Assembly: GCF_016801865.2 (NCBI RefSeq)
Contig: NC_068938.1
Location: 222,844,663 to 222,908,662, forward strand
Origin: Culex pipiens pallens
Lineage: Eukaryota; Arthropoda; Insecta; Diptera; Culicidae
DNA: 64,000 bases
Direction of reading: 5' to 3'
This document shows positions 23,564-35,890 of the stretch, piece after piece. Positions within the stretch are counted from its first letter, which is position 1. Each line of letters starts with the position of its first letter. Position numbers and translations under genes: made by a program. The notes under the pieces were generated by a model that saw nothing but the letters and a program-made list of their open reading frames with translations, did no database searches and was not told the DNA's origin.

Positions 23564-26500
23564 GAATGAAAATCACCGATTCTGATAGAATTACTAAATT
23601 CACTATTACTAATTTTGTCCCTAAATAACTAAATGCAAAGTATAAACAGTTGATATTTATAGTTAAAATCCTAAATTCTACAAAAACTGATTTTTTAAAA
23701 ACCTGTATCCTAACCTGACACCCACATTAAGATAGGGAAAAATCACATATATGTAGCGGTTCATTGTACAAATGTGATATTTCCACTATCGGAGAACCTC
23801 CTTGTCTCGATGACAGCTTACCGGTCATCGATTAAGCCCTGAGACTGCGTCAAAGTGGGTTCTCGTAGCATGAAGTGGTGTCCATGTGTAAAAATGGAAG
23901 CTTCAGCAATATACTAAAAACTTCGATTTTAATTCCACATCGAATCAAATCATACTCCTTGCCAAATAAGCATCAAACCTATGATACTCATTATGACAAA
24001 GCCCAGGGAAATACAAAATAACAATAATTAAACATTTATTACGTCAAAACATAATCTTATACTAAACATTGTCATCAAATTTAAAAAATCAATCAAGGTT
24101 TGAAAAAATAAGTATTGGCGAGGTTATCGGTATATTCTGTATCTATCTGTGGTTCCGAAATTTAAAATTTGTAATAAGATTAAAAAGTCTTTTTTGACAA
24201 CTGGAGCAACTTTTGGAAAGGGCGGTACGACATTGCTTTTACGACCTTTAATTCCATGTGTTTAAATGGGAAGAATGGTCGTTGCTCCTGATATAAAATG
24301 CATAAATAAGCGTTAAACAAAAAAAAACAAATTTTAGATTCCATTAGATTAGGTTTTTAGTTCTCAAATTTATTTTAATAATATTTTCTCTTTTTTTAGA
24401 TGGTTTCCACATTTGTTGCAATAAATTCAAATGATTTGCGTTCAAGTTCAATATTGGTGAAAATCGTTAAAAAAAATCAGATAATTGAAAGAAATATGCT
24501 TCAGTATCATCCAATTACGCAACATTTGAAATTTCTCATCCCTTCAACAAAAAAGTCACCCTCCCTCTCGAGCACTTGTTATCCATGCAAACCAAACAAC
24601 GCTTCCTTGCCACGAGGAGGAGTACAGTCTCCTGGATACGAACATCGTAGAACGACCCAAAATCGAGAAAAAGCATTTTTATTTTTTAGACTGGCTTGCG
24701 CAACCGCGTGGTCTTATTTGGTCTTCTCTTTTCGAAGGGCCTTTCGTCTCGAAGCATGCTTTTTTATTCCTATTTCTTTTGTGGCCTCAAAAAATTCGAA
24801 TACGAAACTGGAAAAACGTTTCCCATTTGGATATCCCAATCCCAATGATAAAAAACAAGGCAGAACAAAAAACGGAGAAACCTGTCGTCATCTAAATCGT
24901 CCTCCTCTATCTGTTCTGTGCTATGTGACTTAAATGCTCTTTTCTGTCTTTTTGTGTTGCGTCCTTTTCCGTTAAATGCTCAGTACTGGTTGCGTCGTGG
25001 GATTTAATTTCTACGCCACAATGCTTCGTACACACATTAGTCAGACATGGAACGATTCCTTTATCAAATTGGAGTCCCCGTTTTCCTCTTATTTTTCGTT
25101 AATCTTATTTACGCGTTTCTTCTCTACACTCCTTCTGACTCATCTCCATACGTTTGGTCTTAACTCTTTTTTGGTCGTTGTCAGGAGTTTAAAACCCACC
25201 GGTTGAGCGTAGTCTTTCTTCTTTCTTGTGTTGTCCTCAAGACTTAATACAATCAGCGCGACCTGCTGAAACACGTTGCAGCGTGTCCGTTTCGGATTGA
25301 TTCTTGGCTCAACTAGTTAAGTTGGGTCGTTGGAGAAATATGAGTCAAGTTGAGCTCGATGGACTCATAGAATTCGATTTCCAGGATTGCCTCATAAGTA
25401 GTAAAATAATAAATCAACCGTCTAAAGAAAATCATTGTCATTCTTCCAGAACGAATGACAAACTGTCTACATCATCATTCGTCCTTCGTGTCTCCAATTA
25501 GAATGACAAAGGACTTTTGGTACATCCCATTTTTTAACACTTTACGACGAAATCTCAGCGGGATGTCGGTTTAGTTTAACATCATAGTATGCCACGATCT
25601 TGTGGGAGTAGCACAAGTGTGATGACTGTCCATTTTTTCTGAACTGTCACTCCTTGAGCATAATTTCCAGAGAGGACCATATTGATCCCGGGGATCAATC
25701 AACCAACTGATATCGATCTGCGGACCTAGCTCAACCGAAGAGCCCTCCGGCATCGAAGAAGCCCTTGAAGTGTTTTCGTACGAGCAATCTTCATCATCGG
25801 GGGCTACCTACTACGATTGCCAGCTGATTAATGAACTGAGCTGACAAACTGAAGAAGCGACAGACCTACTGCGATCATTAGGGCGATTACATGAATAATG
25901 TGCTTTTTCTTTCGTCTTGTTGGTTCGACTGCTGGGAAGGAAAATTGATATCTGATTTCTGAGCGAAAACAAATATTGCACAGCGCCAGCAGGCGTGCAC
26001 GGTTGAAGGGCTGTGCCCGGAGGAAGGGCGCAAAATGTTGCTAAATGGTCCTTCGGATCGTTTTTACAGAGGGCACAACTTGAACCATATGTGCGCCACG
26101 TCGAAATTGGCCCGTATGATAAATTGTCGTATCGGATGTTGTCTGTTTTAGGCGGAGAGTGTTGAAACATTTGGGTGATCTTCAGTGTTTGATGCTGGCT
26201 ATCGATGAGAGACACTTAATTTGAGTGATTAATTAAACAATTTGTTTCCAGCGAAAAGTACCGATTTTTCTGACAACGAGTGTCAGCAAACGGGACATCG
26301 TTCCTACCAAATTTCTTCTAGAAGTGTTAAGTTAAAGCACAATCATGCTGCAAAGGACTGCAAGGACGGCACTGAAGTTCATCGTTGGGTCGTAGAGTGA
26401 GAGTGTCAACGGATGTCAGTAGCTTTATCATCACTAAACGGCAGTAGAGTTTGGTTTGGGTGAAGTAACAGCAAAAAAGACGTTTAACACGCTACCTCAT

Positions 26501-29500
26501 TAAATTGATAAGATTCTCTGCTAAATCCTTTAAAAGGATTAAACCGAGAAAAAAACAATCCTTTACCAAGAACCCCAAAACATAAACTTGTGAGAAATGC
26601 TAATTCTCTTGCAGGACAATTAAAAGTTTACCTCACCCAAAAAAGGGAAGAATGCCATATAATCCCATTAGGAATTACAACACACCGAAGCTGCCAAAAA
26701 TGACGATTCTTCCTCGCAGCATGGTGATCATAAACCCATGTTCCTGTCCTGGCGTAGCTTGCTGCGATTACGTAATCGATGAGGCTCCCCAAACACCGGG
26801 ATTCTCGATAGAGAAGGAAAACTGCAATTAAAGGGAATTATTCATGGAATGAAAATACGATGAGCGAGCAGAAATGCATCCCATTGCCGTCCATTTGCCA
26901 TGGTCCATAAAATGTTGGGTTTTATTGCGTTGCGTTGCGTGGCTTGCTGCGATTGCGTTCGTTAGTACGGCGTAGTAGGCCACATCTAAACCCGTCTAGA
27001 TTGGGAAATCCAATTCAACCGAAAAAGAATTCACCGACCCTGGAAGGACGCGCGCAGCGTGGTTCAGAATTTTTATCATTTTTCCTTTCATTATTTGTTC
27101 TAAACACGGTTTCGAAAACGAAATCGAAACCTAATTTACCGACTTGGGTCCTGCTTTTCGGTATCTAATCAGCGACCCAAAGCAGCGTGAAGAAATTTAT
27201 TGGATTTCTGATTCTCATTAGAGTTGAAACAAAAAAAAACTTACTTTTAAAATACAATAAAAAAAACTTCAATAATCGATCCCGACCATTACATGCCACG
27301 TTGAGTTTCCGGTTCGATACCTCCTAGGGTGAAAATAATGATGATCTCGCCTTGCAGCGATCTTCCCACTAATGAAGAACAGAGCGATATAGAGACCAAG
27401 GATGACCTCTTACCCGTTCAATTAGAACCCTTTTTCCAAACACCACGCGTAGGTATAGAATGCAAGGAGAAGAATAACCCAAAAGGAAGTGATCCTCGCC
27501 TCGGGGGCTGTAAAAAAGTACAATAATTAAAAATTACCCACACCGGCTACCATCCTACACACGTTACGCAAGGTTGTAGGATCCTGTTTTAAGACTTGAG
27601 AAATAAAAGTGTGGGGAAGGTTGGGTAAACTGGACTATCTTTTAATATCTGAATTAGTGCAAAGAGATTAAAACCAATTTTTCAGCAACTAAAATGATGA
27701 AACATAAAAACCTCACAAAGTCCGTTTCACCCCCATGAACCCCTCACCTATGAACCCAAAACATAATCGAAGCAGGCTGCGTTGGCCGCACTTAAGCCGG
27801 AAAGGCGGTTGGAAGGCAGGAGAGAGAAGCCCTTCTTCGTCGGCCAAGCCAACCAGCATGAAAGTGCATAGAAATGTGAGAAAATTATGCTCGGCCTGGG
27901 AAGACGATCCAGAGAGGAAAGGGCCAACCAACATCAAGGAGATTGGTTACATCCTCTCGGACCAAGAGTCATCCGGTGAAAATCGGGGGATTATTCGTAG
28001 GGGGAACGGGGAGAATCTTACCTCTTTGGGAGGAATGTGATAGGTTCCAAGGTAACTTGATGGAAATTACAAAACCACACTTTAGGGGAATCACAGTGAA
28101 ACTGCTCTATGATGATCAGGCGATCCAAGAAGGCGTTTTTAAGTCAAAAGGTTTGGCTCCTTCCTAATAAAAAAGTTAAGAACTAAGTGTTAGAATTGGG
28201 ATTTTGTTCAGAAAAATTGAGATTTCTCAAAAAATGTATATTTTTTAGGAAACATGACCTGACAACTTTTAGATAACATTCTTACCCATCTTAGGTCAAA
28301 ATATTAGCTTGAATGCATTTGTCTATCTTTTGTTTATGTCTTTTGTTATAATTTTTAACCAGAATTGACTGTTTGTTCCCATGCTAAAACCCGAGCATAA
28401 TTTCTGCTTATTCTGACTGCGCCTGGTCGTGCCGTAATCAATCCAACAGGTCTTCCCCAAATCCCGACACCTTGCGGTTGCCTTTTAGATGCGCAAGAAC
28501 CCCAACAAGGCAAGAATCGTGTTTATTTTCCCATTCACACAAGGCTCAGCTGACCGTGACCGTCTCGAGCGCTTGCACTTGCCATCACATCATGGCCTGC
28601 TAACTCTTCGTGCGAGCGCTCAAGATTTTGGGAAAATTCTCAGCGCCTACTTCCTGGGGCAAAACGAGTCATCACATTTATATTTAATGAATCAAGATAC
28701 GATCTTGATTTTGCGCTTCCTTTGCCGGGGCGAAACGACCGTTGGGAAGGTTGGACAAGTACAAAAGTTCGTTACAAATTTGATAGAACAAATTTGTACC
28801 CACCATCATCACGGGAATTATGAGGGTCCATTGTCGTACACGGTCGACCTAGCTGACCCTGACAACATTTTTTTATCACTCCAAGGCAGCCCGCGTAAAA
28901 AGAGAGACCTCCAGCGAGAAGTGATTTGCAACATTCGTCCCGGGACATCGTCAACCTGCACTTCCGGGCCGGGCGACGAAACCGTTGGAACCACGCTCCC
29001 AGAACGGCGATCGTAGCAGGCGAGCGGTTCTCACGAACTTGCTGTCTTGGACACGTCACGGTTCAAAGGATTTTCATTCCCCTCTCTCGGAACCAGACAG
29101 GGCCTGCTTCGATTGAATCGTTTGGGCGCGCCCCACAGTTCAATATTTCACAGACAATTATCGGGTTGTGTGAAGTTTTTTTTTTTTAATTCGTAATGTT
29201 GCATTCTCATTCGAACCTGATCGAAAATTGCTCCGCCCGGCAGGAAATGGCTCTCAAGCGGAAAATATTGTTTGATTTCGGTGGTGGGTGAAATTGGAAA
29301 ACGAACTTTACTGGCCGTTGGGCGGTTGCGAAAGTTCGTTGGCGATTTGTAGTTGAAAAGGGTGAAGTTATTTATGGCTTTTCGTTAGAACAAATCTAAT
29401 GTAAAATGACACATTTTTTAAATCCAAAATCCTTTAAGACTTGTGTAAGAGTCAGAATCAAAATGAGTAATTTTAAATCAAAAACTTATGACCAAAAAAT

Positions 29501-29933
29501 CGCTGAGATGTAAGCTTTATCGATCTTTTCTATGTTATATAATCTTTTACACATTAGTGTAGGTAAAAAAAATAGGTTCAAAACATCAAATTTACTGATC
29601 GGTAGATTTTTTTCTGGACCAAAGCCTACTTTTTAGTAAATTGTATATAAAACCCTCTGCACAAACTTATATTAAGAAAAACAGTTTCTCTCTTTCTGTA
29701 CGGTTCCTTGACGGAGAAATGATCGATCACTTTTTAAAGATTGATTATGGCGTCACTGAGCACAAACGACATGCGTCCTGTAATAGATTTGTTTCCCCAA
29801 ACACATCCCAAATCTGCGCGCATCCCTTCCTTTGTTCGGTCCAAACGAGCCAAAGTCACTTCATAAAAACTAGATTTACACAAAGTTCCCGTAAACGACA
29901 TATCGCACACCTTTCGTGGACTGCATAAACGAT
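23564..29933. other. Long gene-poor stretch
   Basis: I see no supportable gene in these 6.4 kb. The longest frames (177 codons at 24400, 175 at 28489, 134 on the minus strand at 26215) have low-complexity or stop-flanked sequence and no domain or splice context. The stretch may hold regulatory sequence, which I cannot tell from sequence alone. Confidence 0.4.
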
Positions 29934-30089
29934 TTTTGACAAAGAACTTTGTCCTAAGGGCTCTATTCTGGTGAGGTGTCAATCCAGAAAAACGAAAAAT
30001 GTCGCGCGTTACGAAAATGTTGCATGCTTGGTACTGGGGAAGAGGTCTGCGACGCAACAAGGCACTGTTGCGTCACCATTTCGAGCCAA

Positions 30090-30125
30090 TATAAACCCCG
30101 CTCGATCAGCCCAAGGAAATCATTC
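30090..30125 (+). promoter_or_regulatory. TATA and initiator upstream of second satellite family
   Basis: TATAAAC at 30090-30096 and TCATTC at 30120-30125, a perfect arthropod initiator with A+1 at 30122, are 32 bases apart. No DPE is visible at +28. The module recurs at 35055-35090 with TATAAC and CCATTC. Confidence 0.55.
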
Positions 30126-30172
30126 TATCGCTGGACGCCGAAGAGTGAACAACAACCTGGACCTGGAAGCAG

Positions 30173-32155
30173 ATGGCCTGGAGGCCCAGAAGCAATTGGC
30201 CGAAAAGCAGCTGGCCTGGAGCAAGAAGCAGCCCAAGCGGAGACAGGCCAGCCGGAATATCCTGGCCACAAGACCCGGAGTGGCCAGAACCCTCAGGGGT
30301 GTTCCGATGGAAGGCCATACGAGACTGGACAATATGGGTATCAAACTTCTTGGATTTTGATACTGGTGATGAAAATGGCCATTTTGACAGTATTGGCAAC
30401 AACCTGGAGTGGCCGGTGCTCTCAGGGAAGTTCTCCCGGGAGGACATTTACCGAACCATACGATTTTGGGCAATATGGGTATCAAACTTCTTGATTTTCA
30501 ATACTGGTAATGAAAATGGCCATTTTGACAGTATTGGCCACAACCTGGATTGGCCGGTGCCCTCAGGTAGGTTCTCCCGGGAGGACATTAACAGAACCAT
30601 ACGATTTTGGGCAATATGGGTATCAAACTTCTTGATTTTCAATACTGGTAATGAAAATGGCCATTTTGACAGTATTGGCCACAACCTGGAGTGGCCGGTA
30701 CCCTCAGGTAGGTTCTCCCGGGAGGACATTAACAGAACCATACGATTTTGGGCAATATGGGTATCAAACTTCTTGATTTTCAATACTGGTAATGAAAATG
30801 GCCATTTTGACAGTATTGGCCACAACCTGGAGTGGCCGGTGCCCTCAGGTAGGTTCTCCCGGGAGGACATTTACCGAACCATACGATTATGGGCAATATT
30901 GGTATCAAAATTCATGTTTTTCAATACTGGTAATGAAAATGGCCATTTTGACAGTATTGGCCACAACCTGGAGTGGCCGGTGCCCTCAAGGAAGTTCTCC
31001 CGGGAGGACATTTACCGAACCATACGATTTTGGGCAATATGGGTATCAAACTTCTTGATTTTCAATACTGGTAATGAAAATGGCCATTTTGACAGTATTG
31101 GCCACAACCTGGAGTGGCCGGTGCCCTCAGGGAGGTTCTCCCGGAAGGACATTTACCGAACCATACGATTATGGGCAATATTGGTATCAAAATTCATGTT
31201 TTTCAATACTGGTAATGAAAATGGCCATTTTGACAGTATTGGCCACAACCTGGAGTGGCCGGTGCCCTCAGGTAGGTTCTCCCGGGAGGACATTAACAGA
31301 ACCATACGATTTTGGGCAATATGGGTATCAAACTTCTTGGTTTTCAATACTGGTAATGAAAATGGCCATTTTGACAGTATTGGCCACAACCTGGAGTGGC
31401 CGGTGCCCTCAGGTAGGTTCTCCCGGGAGGACATTTACCGAACCATACGATTATGGGCAATATTGGTATCAAAATTCATGTTTTTCAATACTGGTAATGA
31501 AAATGGCCATTTTGACAGTATTGGCCACAACCTGGAGTGGCCGGTGCCCTCAAGGAAGTTCTCCCGGGAGGACATTTACCGAACCATACGATTTTGGGCA
31601 ATATGGGTATCAAACTTCTTGATTTTCAATACTGGTAATGAAAATGGCCATTTTGACAGTATTGGCCACAACCTGGAGTGGCCGGTGCCCTCAGGGAGGT
31701 TCTCCCGGAAGGACATTTACCGAACCATACGATTATGGGCAATATTGGTATCAAAATTCATGTTTTTCAATACTGGTAATGAAAATGGCCATTTTGACAG
31801 TATTGGCCACAACCTGGAGTGGCCGGTGCCCTCAGGTAGGTTCTCCCGGGAGGACATTAACAGAACCATACGATTTTGGGCAATATGGGTATCAAACTTC
31901 TTGGTTTTCAATACTGGTATTGAAAATGGCCATTTTGACAGTATTGGCCACAACCTGGAGTGGCCGGTGCCCTCAAGGAAGTTCTACCGGGAGGACATTT
32001 ACCGAACCATACGATTTTGGGCAATATGGGTATCAAACTTCTTGATTTTCAATACTGGTAATGAAAATGGCCATTTTGACAGTATTGGCCACAACCTGGA
32101 GTGGCCGGTGCCCTCAGAGAAGTTCTCCCGGGAGGACATTTACCGAACCATATGA
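30173..32155 (+). CDS. 660-codon frame made of 47-residue repeats; real protein doubtful
   Basis: The frame begins with an ATG about 50 bases after the presumed start of transcription. Its head is Trp/Pro/Ser-rich (MAWRPRSNWPKSSWPG), followed by about 13 repeats of a 47-residue unit containing NGHFDSIGHNLEWPVPSG and REDIYRTIRFWAIWVS. A second frame is also open for long stretches in the same DNA, because the 141-bp unit is a multiple of three and lacks stops. That argues against protein selection, but promoter, ATG and long frame line up, so translation is possible. I recognise no domain. Confidence 0.25.
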   Translation: MAWRPRSNWPKSSWPGARSSPSGDRPAGISWPQDPEWPEPSGVFRWKAIRDWTIWVSNFLDFDTGDENGHFDSIGNNLEWPVLSGKFSREDIYRTIRFWAIWVSNFLIFNTGNENGHFDSIGHNLDWPVPSGRFSREDINRTIRFWAIWVSNFLIFNTGNENGHFDSIGHNLEWPVPSGRFSREDINRTIRFWAIWVSNFLIFNTGNENGHFDSIGHNLEWPVPSGRFSREDIYRTIRLWAILVSKFMFFNTGNENGHFDSIGHNLEWPVPSRKFSREDIYRTIRFWAIWVSNFLIFNTGNENGHFDSIGHNLEWPVPSGRFSRKDIYRTIRLWAILVSKFMFFNTGNENGHFDSIGHNLEWPVPSGRFSREDINRTIRFWAIWVSNFLVFNTGNENGHFDSIGHNLEWPVPSGRFSREDIYRTIRLWAILVSKFMFFNTGNENGHFDSIGHNLEWPVPSRKFSREDIYRTIRFWAIWVSNFLIFNTGNENGHFDSIGHNLEWPVPSGRFSRKDIYRTIRLWAILVSKFMFFNTGNENGHFDSIGHNLEWPVPSGRFSREDINRTIRFWAIWVSNFLVFNTGIENGHFDSIGHNLEWPVPSRKFYREDIYRTIRFWAIWVSNFLIFNTGNENGHFDSIGHNLEWPVPSEKFSREDIYRTI

Positions 32156-32160
32156 TTTTG
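30250..32160 (+). repeat. Second 141-bp satellite array, about 13 units, 564-bp higher-order repeat
   Basis: Units share length, order of motifs and the palindromes AAAATGGCCATTTT and GGCCAC-N7-GTGGCC with the 5-11 kb satellite, but differ elsewhere (CTCCCGGGAG in place of the ACCGGGGGG tract). Two unit types alternate (CGATTTTGGGCAATATGGG and CGATTATGGGCAATATTGG). A four-unit block of 564 bases repeats with starts at 31074 and 31638. Confidence 0.9.
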
Positions 32161-32477
32161 AGCAATTGTTCAAGGCTCAACTGCGATCGTTGACGATGGA
32201 ATGAAAATCGTTGGCAAAAATGCTGCCTTCACGACTCCACGGCAAAACAAAACAGCCAATCAGAGAGCGGAAAGATTTTTTGCGTGGGTCAAAGCACGCG
32301 CTTGCTTGTTCAAGGCCAACTGCGATCGTTTGACACTTGCAAGCGAAAATTGTTAATATTCGTTCAATTTTTTTTAAATGAAAATTTTGGGGGAAGTATT
32401 TAAATAAAATTAAACGCCAAGCGTCAAAAGCTTTAAAAATGCACAAAAAGCGGTGCATGAATCATTTGAAACAATAA

Positions 32478-32514
32478 CTCTTTCGTGAATTTTTCGTTGG
32501 CGCTGAAAAGCGCC
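32478..32514 (-). terminator. Histone-type 3' stem-loop plus AAAGAG element, copy 1
   Basis: Minus-strand stem-loop GGCGCTTTTCAGCGCC at 32514-32499 has a 6-bp stem and a UUUC loop, as in replication-dependent histone mRNAs (canonical GGCUCUUUUCAGAGCC). AAAGAG at 32483-32478, 15 bases further, sits where the U7-binding downstream element belongs. Confidence 0.6.
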
Positions 32515-33017
32515 ATTTTGTTAAATTGCAGCAGAAGTTGATTCTTGTGGCCATCTCCTCGAGCGTCCATCCAAGTAGGCCTTGTTTTTCTCCTTCGACG
32601 TCGTTTTGGCAGCAATCTCACGCACACGCTGGCGTGTTTCTTCTTCTCGGAGCTCGCTCTTGATTTCCTCCAGTCGTTGATTTTTTTTCCGCTGCTGCTG
32701 CTGCTGCTACGATGTTGTCGGTTCGAACGATGACGATGGAATGAAAATCGTTGGCAAAAATGCTGCCTTCACGACTCCACGGCAAAACAAAACAGCCAAT
32801 CAGAGAGCGGAAAGATTTTTTGCGTGGGTCAAAGCACGCGCTTGCTTGTTCAAGGCCAACTGCGATCGTTTGACACTTGCAAGCGAAAATTGTTAATATT
32901 CGTTCAATTTTTTTTAAATGAAAATTTTGGGGGAAGTATTTAAATAAAATTAAACGCCAAGCGTCAAAAGCTTTAAAAATGCACAACAAGCAGTGCATGA
33001 ATCATTTGAAACAATAA

Positions 33018-33054
33018 CTCTTTCGTGAATTTTTCGTTGGCGCTGAAAAGCGCC
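33018..33054 (-). terminator. Histone-type 3' stem-loop plus AAAGAG element, copy 2
   Basis: Same sequence and spacing as copy 1, with the stem-loop at 33054-33039. Confidence 0.6.
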
Positions 33055-33563
33055 ATTTTGTTAAATTGCAGCAGAAGTTGATTCTTGTGGCCATCTCCTC
33101 GAGCGTCCATCCAAGTAGGCCTTGTTTTTCTCCTTCGACGTCGTTTTGGCAGCAATCTCACGCACACGCTGGCGTGTTTCTTCTTCTCGGAGCTCGCTCT
33201 TGATTTCCTCCAGTCGTTGATTTTTTTCCGCTGCTGCTGCTGCTGCTACGATGTTGTCGGTTCGAACGATGACGATGGAATGAAAATCGTTGGCAAAAAT
33301 GCTGCCTTCACGACTCCACGGCAAAACAAAACAGCCAATCAGAGAGCGGAAAGATTTTTTGCGTGGGTCAAAGCACGCGCTTGCTTGTTCAAGGCCAACT
33401 GCGATCGTTTGACGTTTGACACTTGCAAGCGAAAATTGTTAATATTCGTTCAATTTTTTTAAAATGAAAATTTTGGGGGAAGTATTTAAATAAAATTAAA
33501 CGCCAAGCGTCAAAAGCTTTAAAAATGCACAAAAAGCGGTGCATGAATCATTTGAAACAATAA

Positions 33564-33600
33564 CTCTTTCGTGAATTTTTCGTTGGCGCTGAAAAGCGCC
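33564..33600 (-). terminator. Histone-type 3' stem-loop plus AAAGAG element, copy 3
   Basis: Same sequence and spacing, with the stem-loop at 33600-33585. Confidence 0.6.
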
Positions 33601-34110
33601 ATTTTGTTAAATTGCAGCAGAAGTTGATTCTTGTGGCCATCTCCTCGAGCGTCCATCCAAGTAGGCCTTGTTTTTCTCCTTCGACGTCGTTTTGGCAGCA
33701 ATCTCACGCACACGCTGGCGTGTTTCTTCTTCTCGGAGCTCGCTCTTGATTTCCTCCAGTCGTTGATTTTTTTTCCGCTGCTGCTGCTGCTGCTACGATG
33801 TTGTCGGTTCGAACGATGACGATGGAATGAAAATCGTTGGCAAAAATGCTGCCTTCACGACTCCACGGCAAAACAAAACAGCCAATCAGAGAGCGGAAAG
33901 ATTTTTTGCGTGGGTCAAAGCACGCGCTTGCTTGTTCAAGGCCAACTGCGATCGTTTGACCGTTGACACTTGCAAGCGAAAATTGTTAATATTCGTTCAA
34001 TTTTTTTAAAATGAAAATTTTGGGGGAAGTATTTAAATAAAATTAAACGCCAAGCGTCAAAAGCTTTAAAAATGCACAAAAAGCGGTGCATGAATCATTT
34101 GAAACAATAA

Positions 34111-34147
34111 CTCTTTCGTGAATTTTTCGTTGGCGCTGAAAAGCGCC
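34111..34147 (-). terminator. Histone-type 3' stem-loop plus AAAGAG element, copy 4
   Basis: Same sequence and spacing, with the stem-loop at 34147-34132. Confidence 0.6.
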
Positions 34148-34658
34148 ATTTTGTTAAATTGCAGCAGAAGTTGATTCTTGTGGCCATCTCCTCGAGCGTC
34201 CATCCAAGTAGGCCTTGTTTTTCTCCTTCGACGTCGTTTTGGCAGCAATCTCACGCACACGCTGGCGTGTTTCTTCTTCTCGGAGCTCGCTCTTGATTTC
34301 CTCCAGTCGTTGATTTTTTTTCCGCTGCTGCTGCTGCTGCTACGATGTTGTCGGTTCGAACGATGACGATGGAATGAAAATCGTTGGCAAAAATGCTGCC
34401 TTCACGACTCCACGGCAAAACAAAACAGCCAATCAGAGAGCGGAAAGATTTTTTGCGTGGGTCAAAGCACGCGCTTGCTTGTTCAAGGCCAACTGCGATC
34501 GTTTGACGTTTGACACTTGCAAGCGAAAATTGTTAATATTCGTTCAATTTTTTTTTAAATGAAAATTTTGGGGGAAAAATTTAAATAAAATTAAACGTCA
34601 AGCGTCAAAAGCTTTAAAAATGCACAAAAAGCGGTGCATGAATCATTTGAAACAATAA

Positions 34659-34695
34659 CTCTTTCGTGAATTTTTCGTTGGCGCTGAAAAGCGCC
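34659..34695 (-). terminator. Histone-type 3' stem-loop plus AAAGAG element, copy 5
   Basis: Same sequence and spacing, with the stem-loop at 34695-34680. This is the copy downstream of the only unit frame that starts with ATG. Confidence 0.6.
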
Positions 34696-34701
34696 ATTTT
34701 G

Positions 34702-35034
34702 TTAAATTGCAGCAGAAGTTGATTCTTGTGGCCATCTCCTCGAGCGTCCATCCAAGTAGGCCTTGTTTTTCTCCTTCGACGTCGTTTTGGCAGCAATCTC
34801 ACGCACACGCTGGCGTGTTTCTTCTTCTCGGAGCTCGCTCTTGATTTCCTCCAGTCGTTGATTTTTTTCCGCTGCTGCTTCTGCTGCTACTGCTACGATG
34901 TTGTCGGTTCGAACGATTACGATGGAATGAAAATTGTTGGCAAAAATGCTGCCTTTACGACTTCTTATCCCCACCAGTGCATCAAAAAGCGAATGACGTA
35001 GGAATGGGATAACCGGCGGAAAGGGGCGGGGCAT
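34702..35034 (-). CDS. 110-residue frame ending just before the copy-5 histone-like stem-loop
   Basis: The frame starts with ATG at 35034 and ends in TAA six bases before the stem-loop. It encodes a hydrophobic/Pro-rich head (MPRPFPPVIPFLRHSLFDAL), a short Ala-rich run from a CAG-type repeat, and a strongly charged, probably helical stretch (RLEEIKSELREEETRQRV, then REIAAKTTSKEKNKAYLDG). The four other units carry the same charged frame but without an in-frame ATG, so they look like 5'-truncated copies. It is not a core histone or a recognisable H1. Whether any unit is expressed is unknown. Confidence 0.3.
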   Translation of the reverse strand: MPRPFPPVIPFLRHSLFDALVGIRSRKGSIFANNFHSIVIVRTDNIVAVAAEAAAEKNQRLEEIKSELREEETRQRVREIAAKTTSKEKNKAYLDGRSRRWPQESTSAAI

Positions 35035-35035
35035 C

Positions 35036-35700
35036 CGTCACCATTCTAAGCCAATATAACCCCGCTCGGTCAACCCTGGGAAACCATTCTATCGTTGGAC
35101 GCCGAGGAGTAAACAACAACCTGGACCTGGAAGCAGATGGCCTGGAGGCCCAGAATCAGTTGGCCGAAAAGCAGCTAGCCCGGAGCTAGGAGCAGACCAA
35201 GCGGAGGCAGGCCAGCCAGAATAATTGAGAGCCACCGGAATATTCTTGCCACAAGACCCGGAGTGGCCAGATTCCTTAGGGGTGTTCCGATGGAAGGCCA
35301 TACGAGACTGGACAACATGGGTATCAAACTTCTTGGATTTTGATACTGGTGATGAAAATGGCCAATTTGACAGTATTGGCTACAACCTGGAGTGGCCGGT
35401 GCCCTCAGGCGGGTTCTCCCGGGAGGACATTTACCGAACCATACGGTTTTGGGCAATATTGGTATCAAATTTCATGGTTTTTGATATTGGTAATGAAAAT
35501 GGCAATTTAGAAAAAGTTAACCAAAAGCTGCAGTGGCCGGTGCCCTAAAGGAAAGTTTTCCCGGGAAGACATCTATTGAACCAACGAGTTTTGGCAATAT
35601 GGGTATCACAACTCATGGTTTACAATACTGGCCATTTCGAAAAAGGTGGCAACAATCTGGAGAGGCCGCTACCTCACGATTGTTCCGATTGGGGGACAAA
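35036..35700 (+). repeat. Second copy of promoter module with decayed satellite units
   Basis: Bases 35036-35215 repeat 30074-30250 (CCAATATAACCCCGCTCGGTC, then AACAACCTGGACCTGGAAGC), followed by three or four degenerate 141-bp units. The promoter module thus brackets the 545-bp array on both sides. Confidence 0.75.
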
Positions 35701-35890
35701 CATCGAATTATAGAGATATCATGTTTTTTTAATACGGAGCTTAAAGAGAAATTAAACGAAAATATAAATCCAATAATGTTTTGATTTTATCTGACGCATA
35801 ATTCAACAAAATTGCTTAATTTTAAAAGCTTTTCTGCTAAGTTCTTTGTCATACTGGTCATGTGTAACATAACCACCTGCACCTTTTTTT

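Larger units (their letters stand above)
32161..34970 (-). repeat. Five-copy ~545-bp tandem array with histone-type 3' ends
   Basis: The motif GACGATGGAATGAAAATCG starts near 32192, 32732, 33271, 33818 and 34365, with a decayed sixth at 34918, giving periods of 539-553 bases. Each full unit read on the minus strand contains, in order, a CCAAT/NF-Y site (plus strand AGCCAATCAG), a (GCA)n run, a short open frame, a TAA stop, a histone-like stem-loop and an AAAGAG element. The units are nearly identical, so the array is recent or homogenised. Confidence 0.9.
29934..35890 (+). mobile_element. Third, diverged copy of the satellite-bearing element
   Basis: The first ~100 bases (TTTTGACAAAGAACTTTGTCC onwards) match the start of the left arm almost exactly. 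The last ~45 bases (GTTCTTTGTCATACTGGTCATG to CCACCTGCACC and a T run) match its end. The interior differs: a different promoter module, a related but diverged 141-bp satellite (30250-32160), a ~545-bp tandem array (32161-34970), then a second copy of the promoter module (35036-35230) and a few decayed satellite units. Shared ends with different contents show that this is a family of elements. Confidence 0.8.
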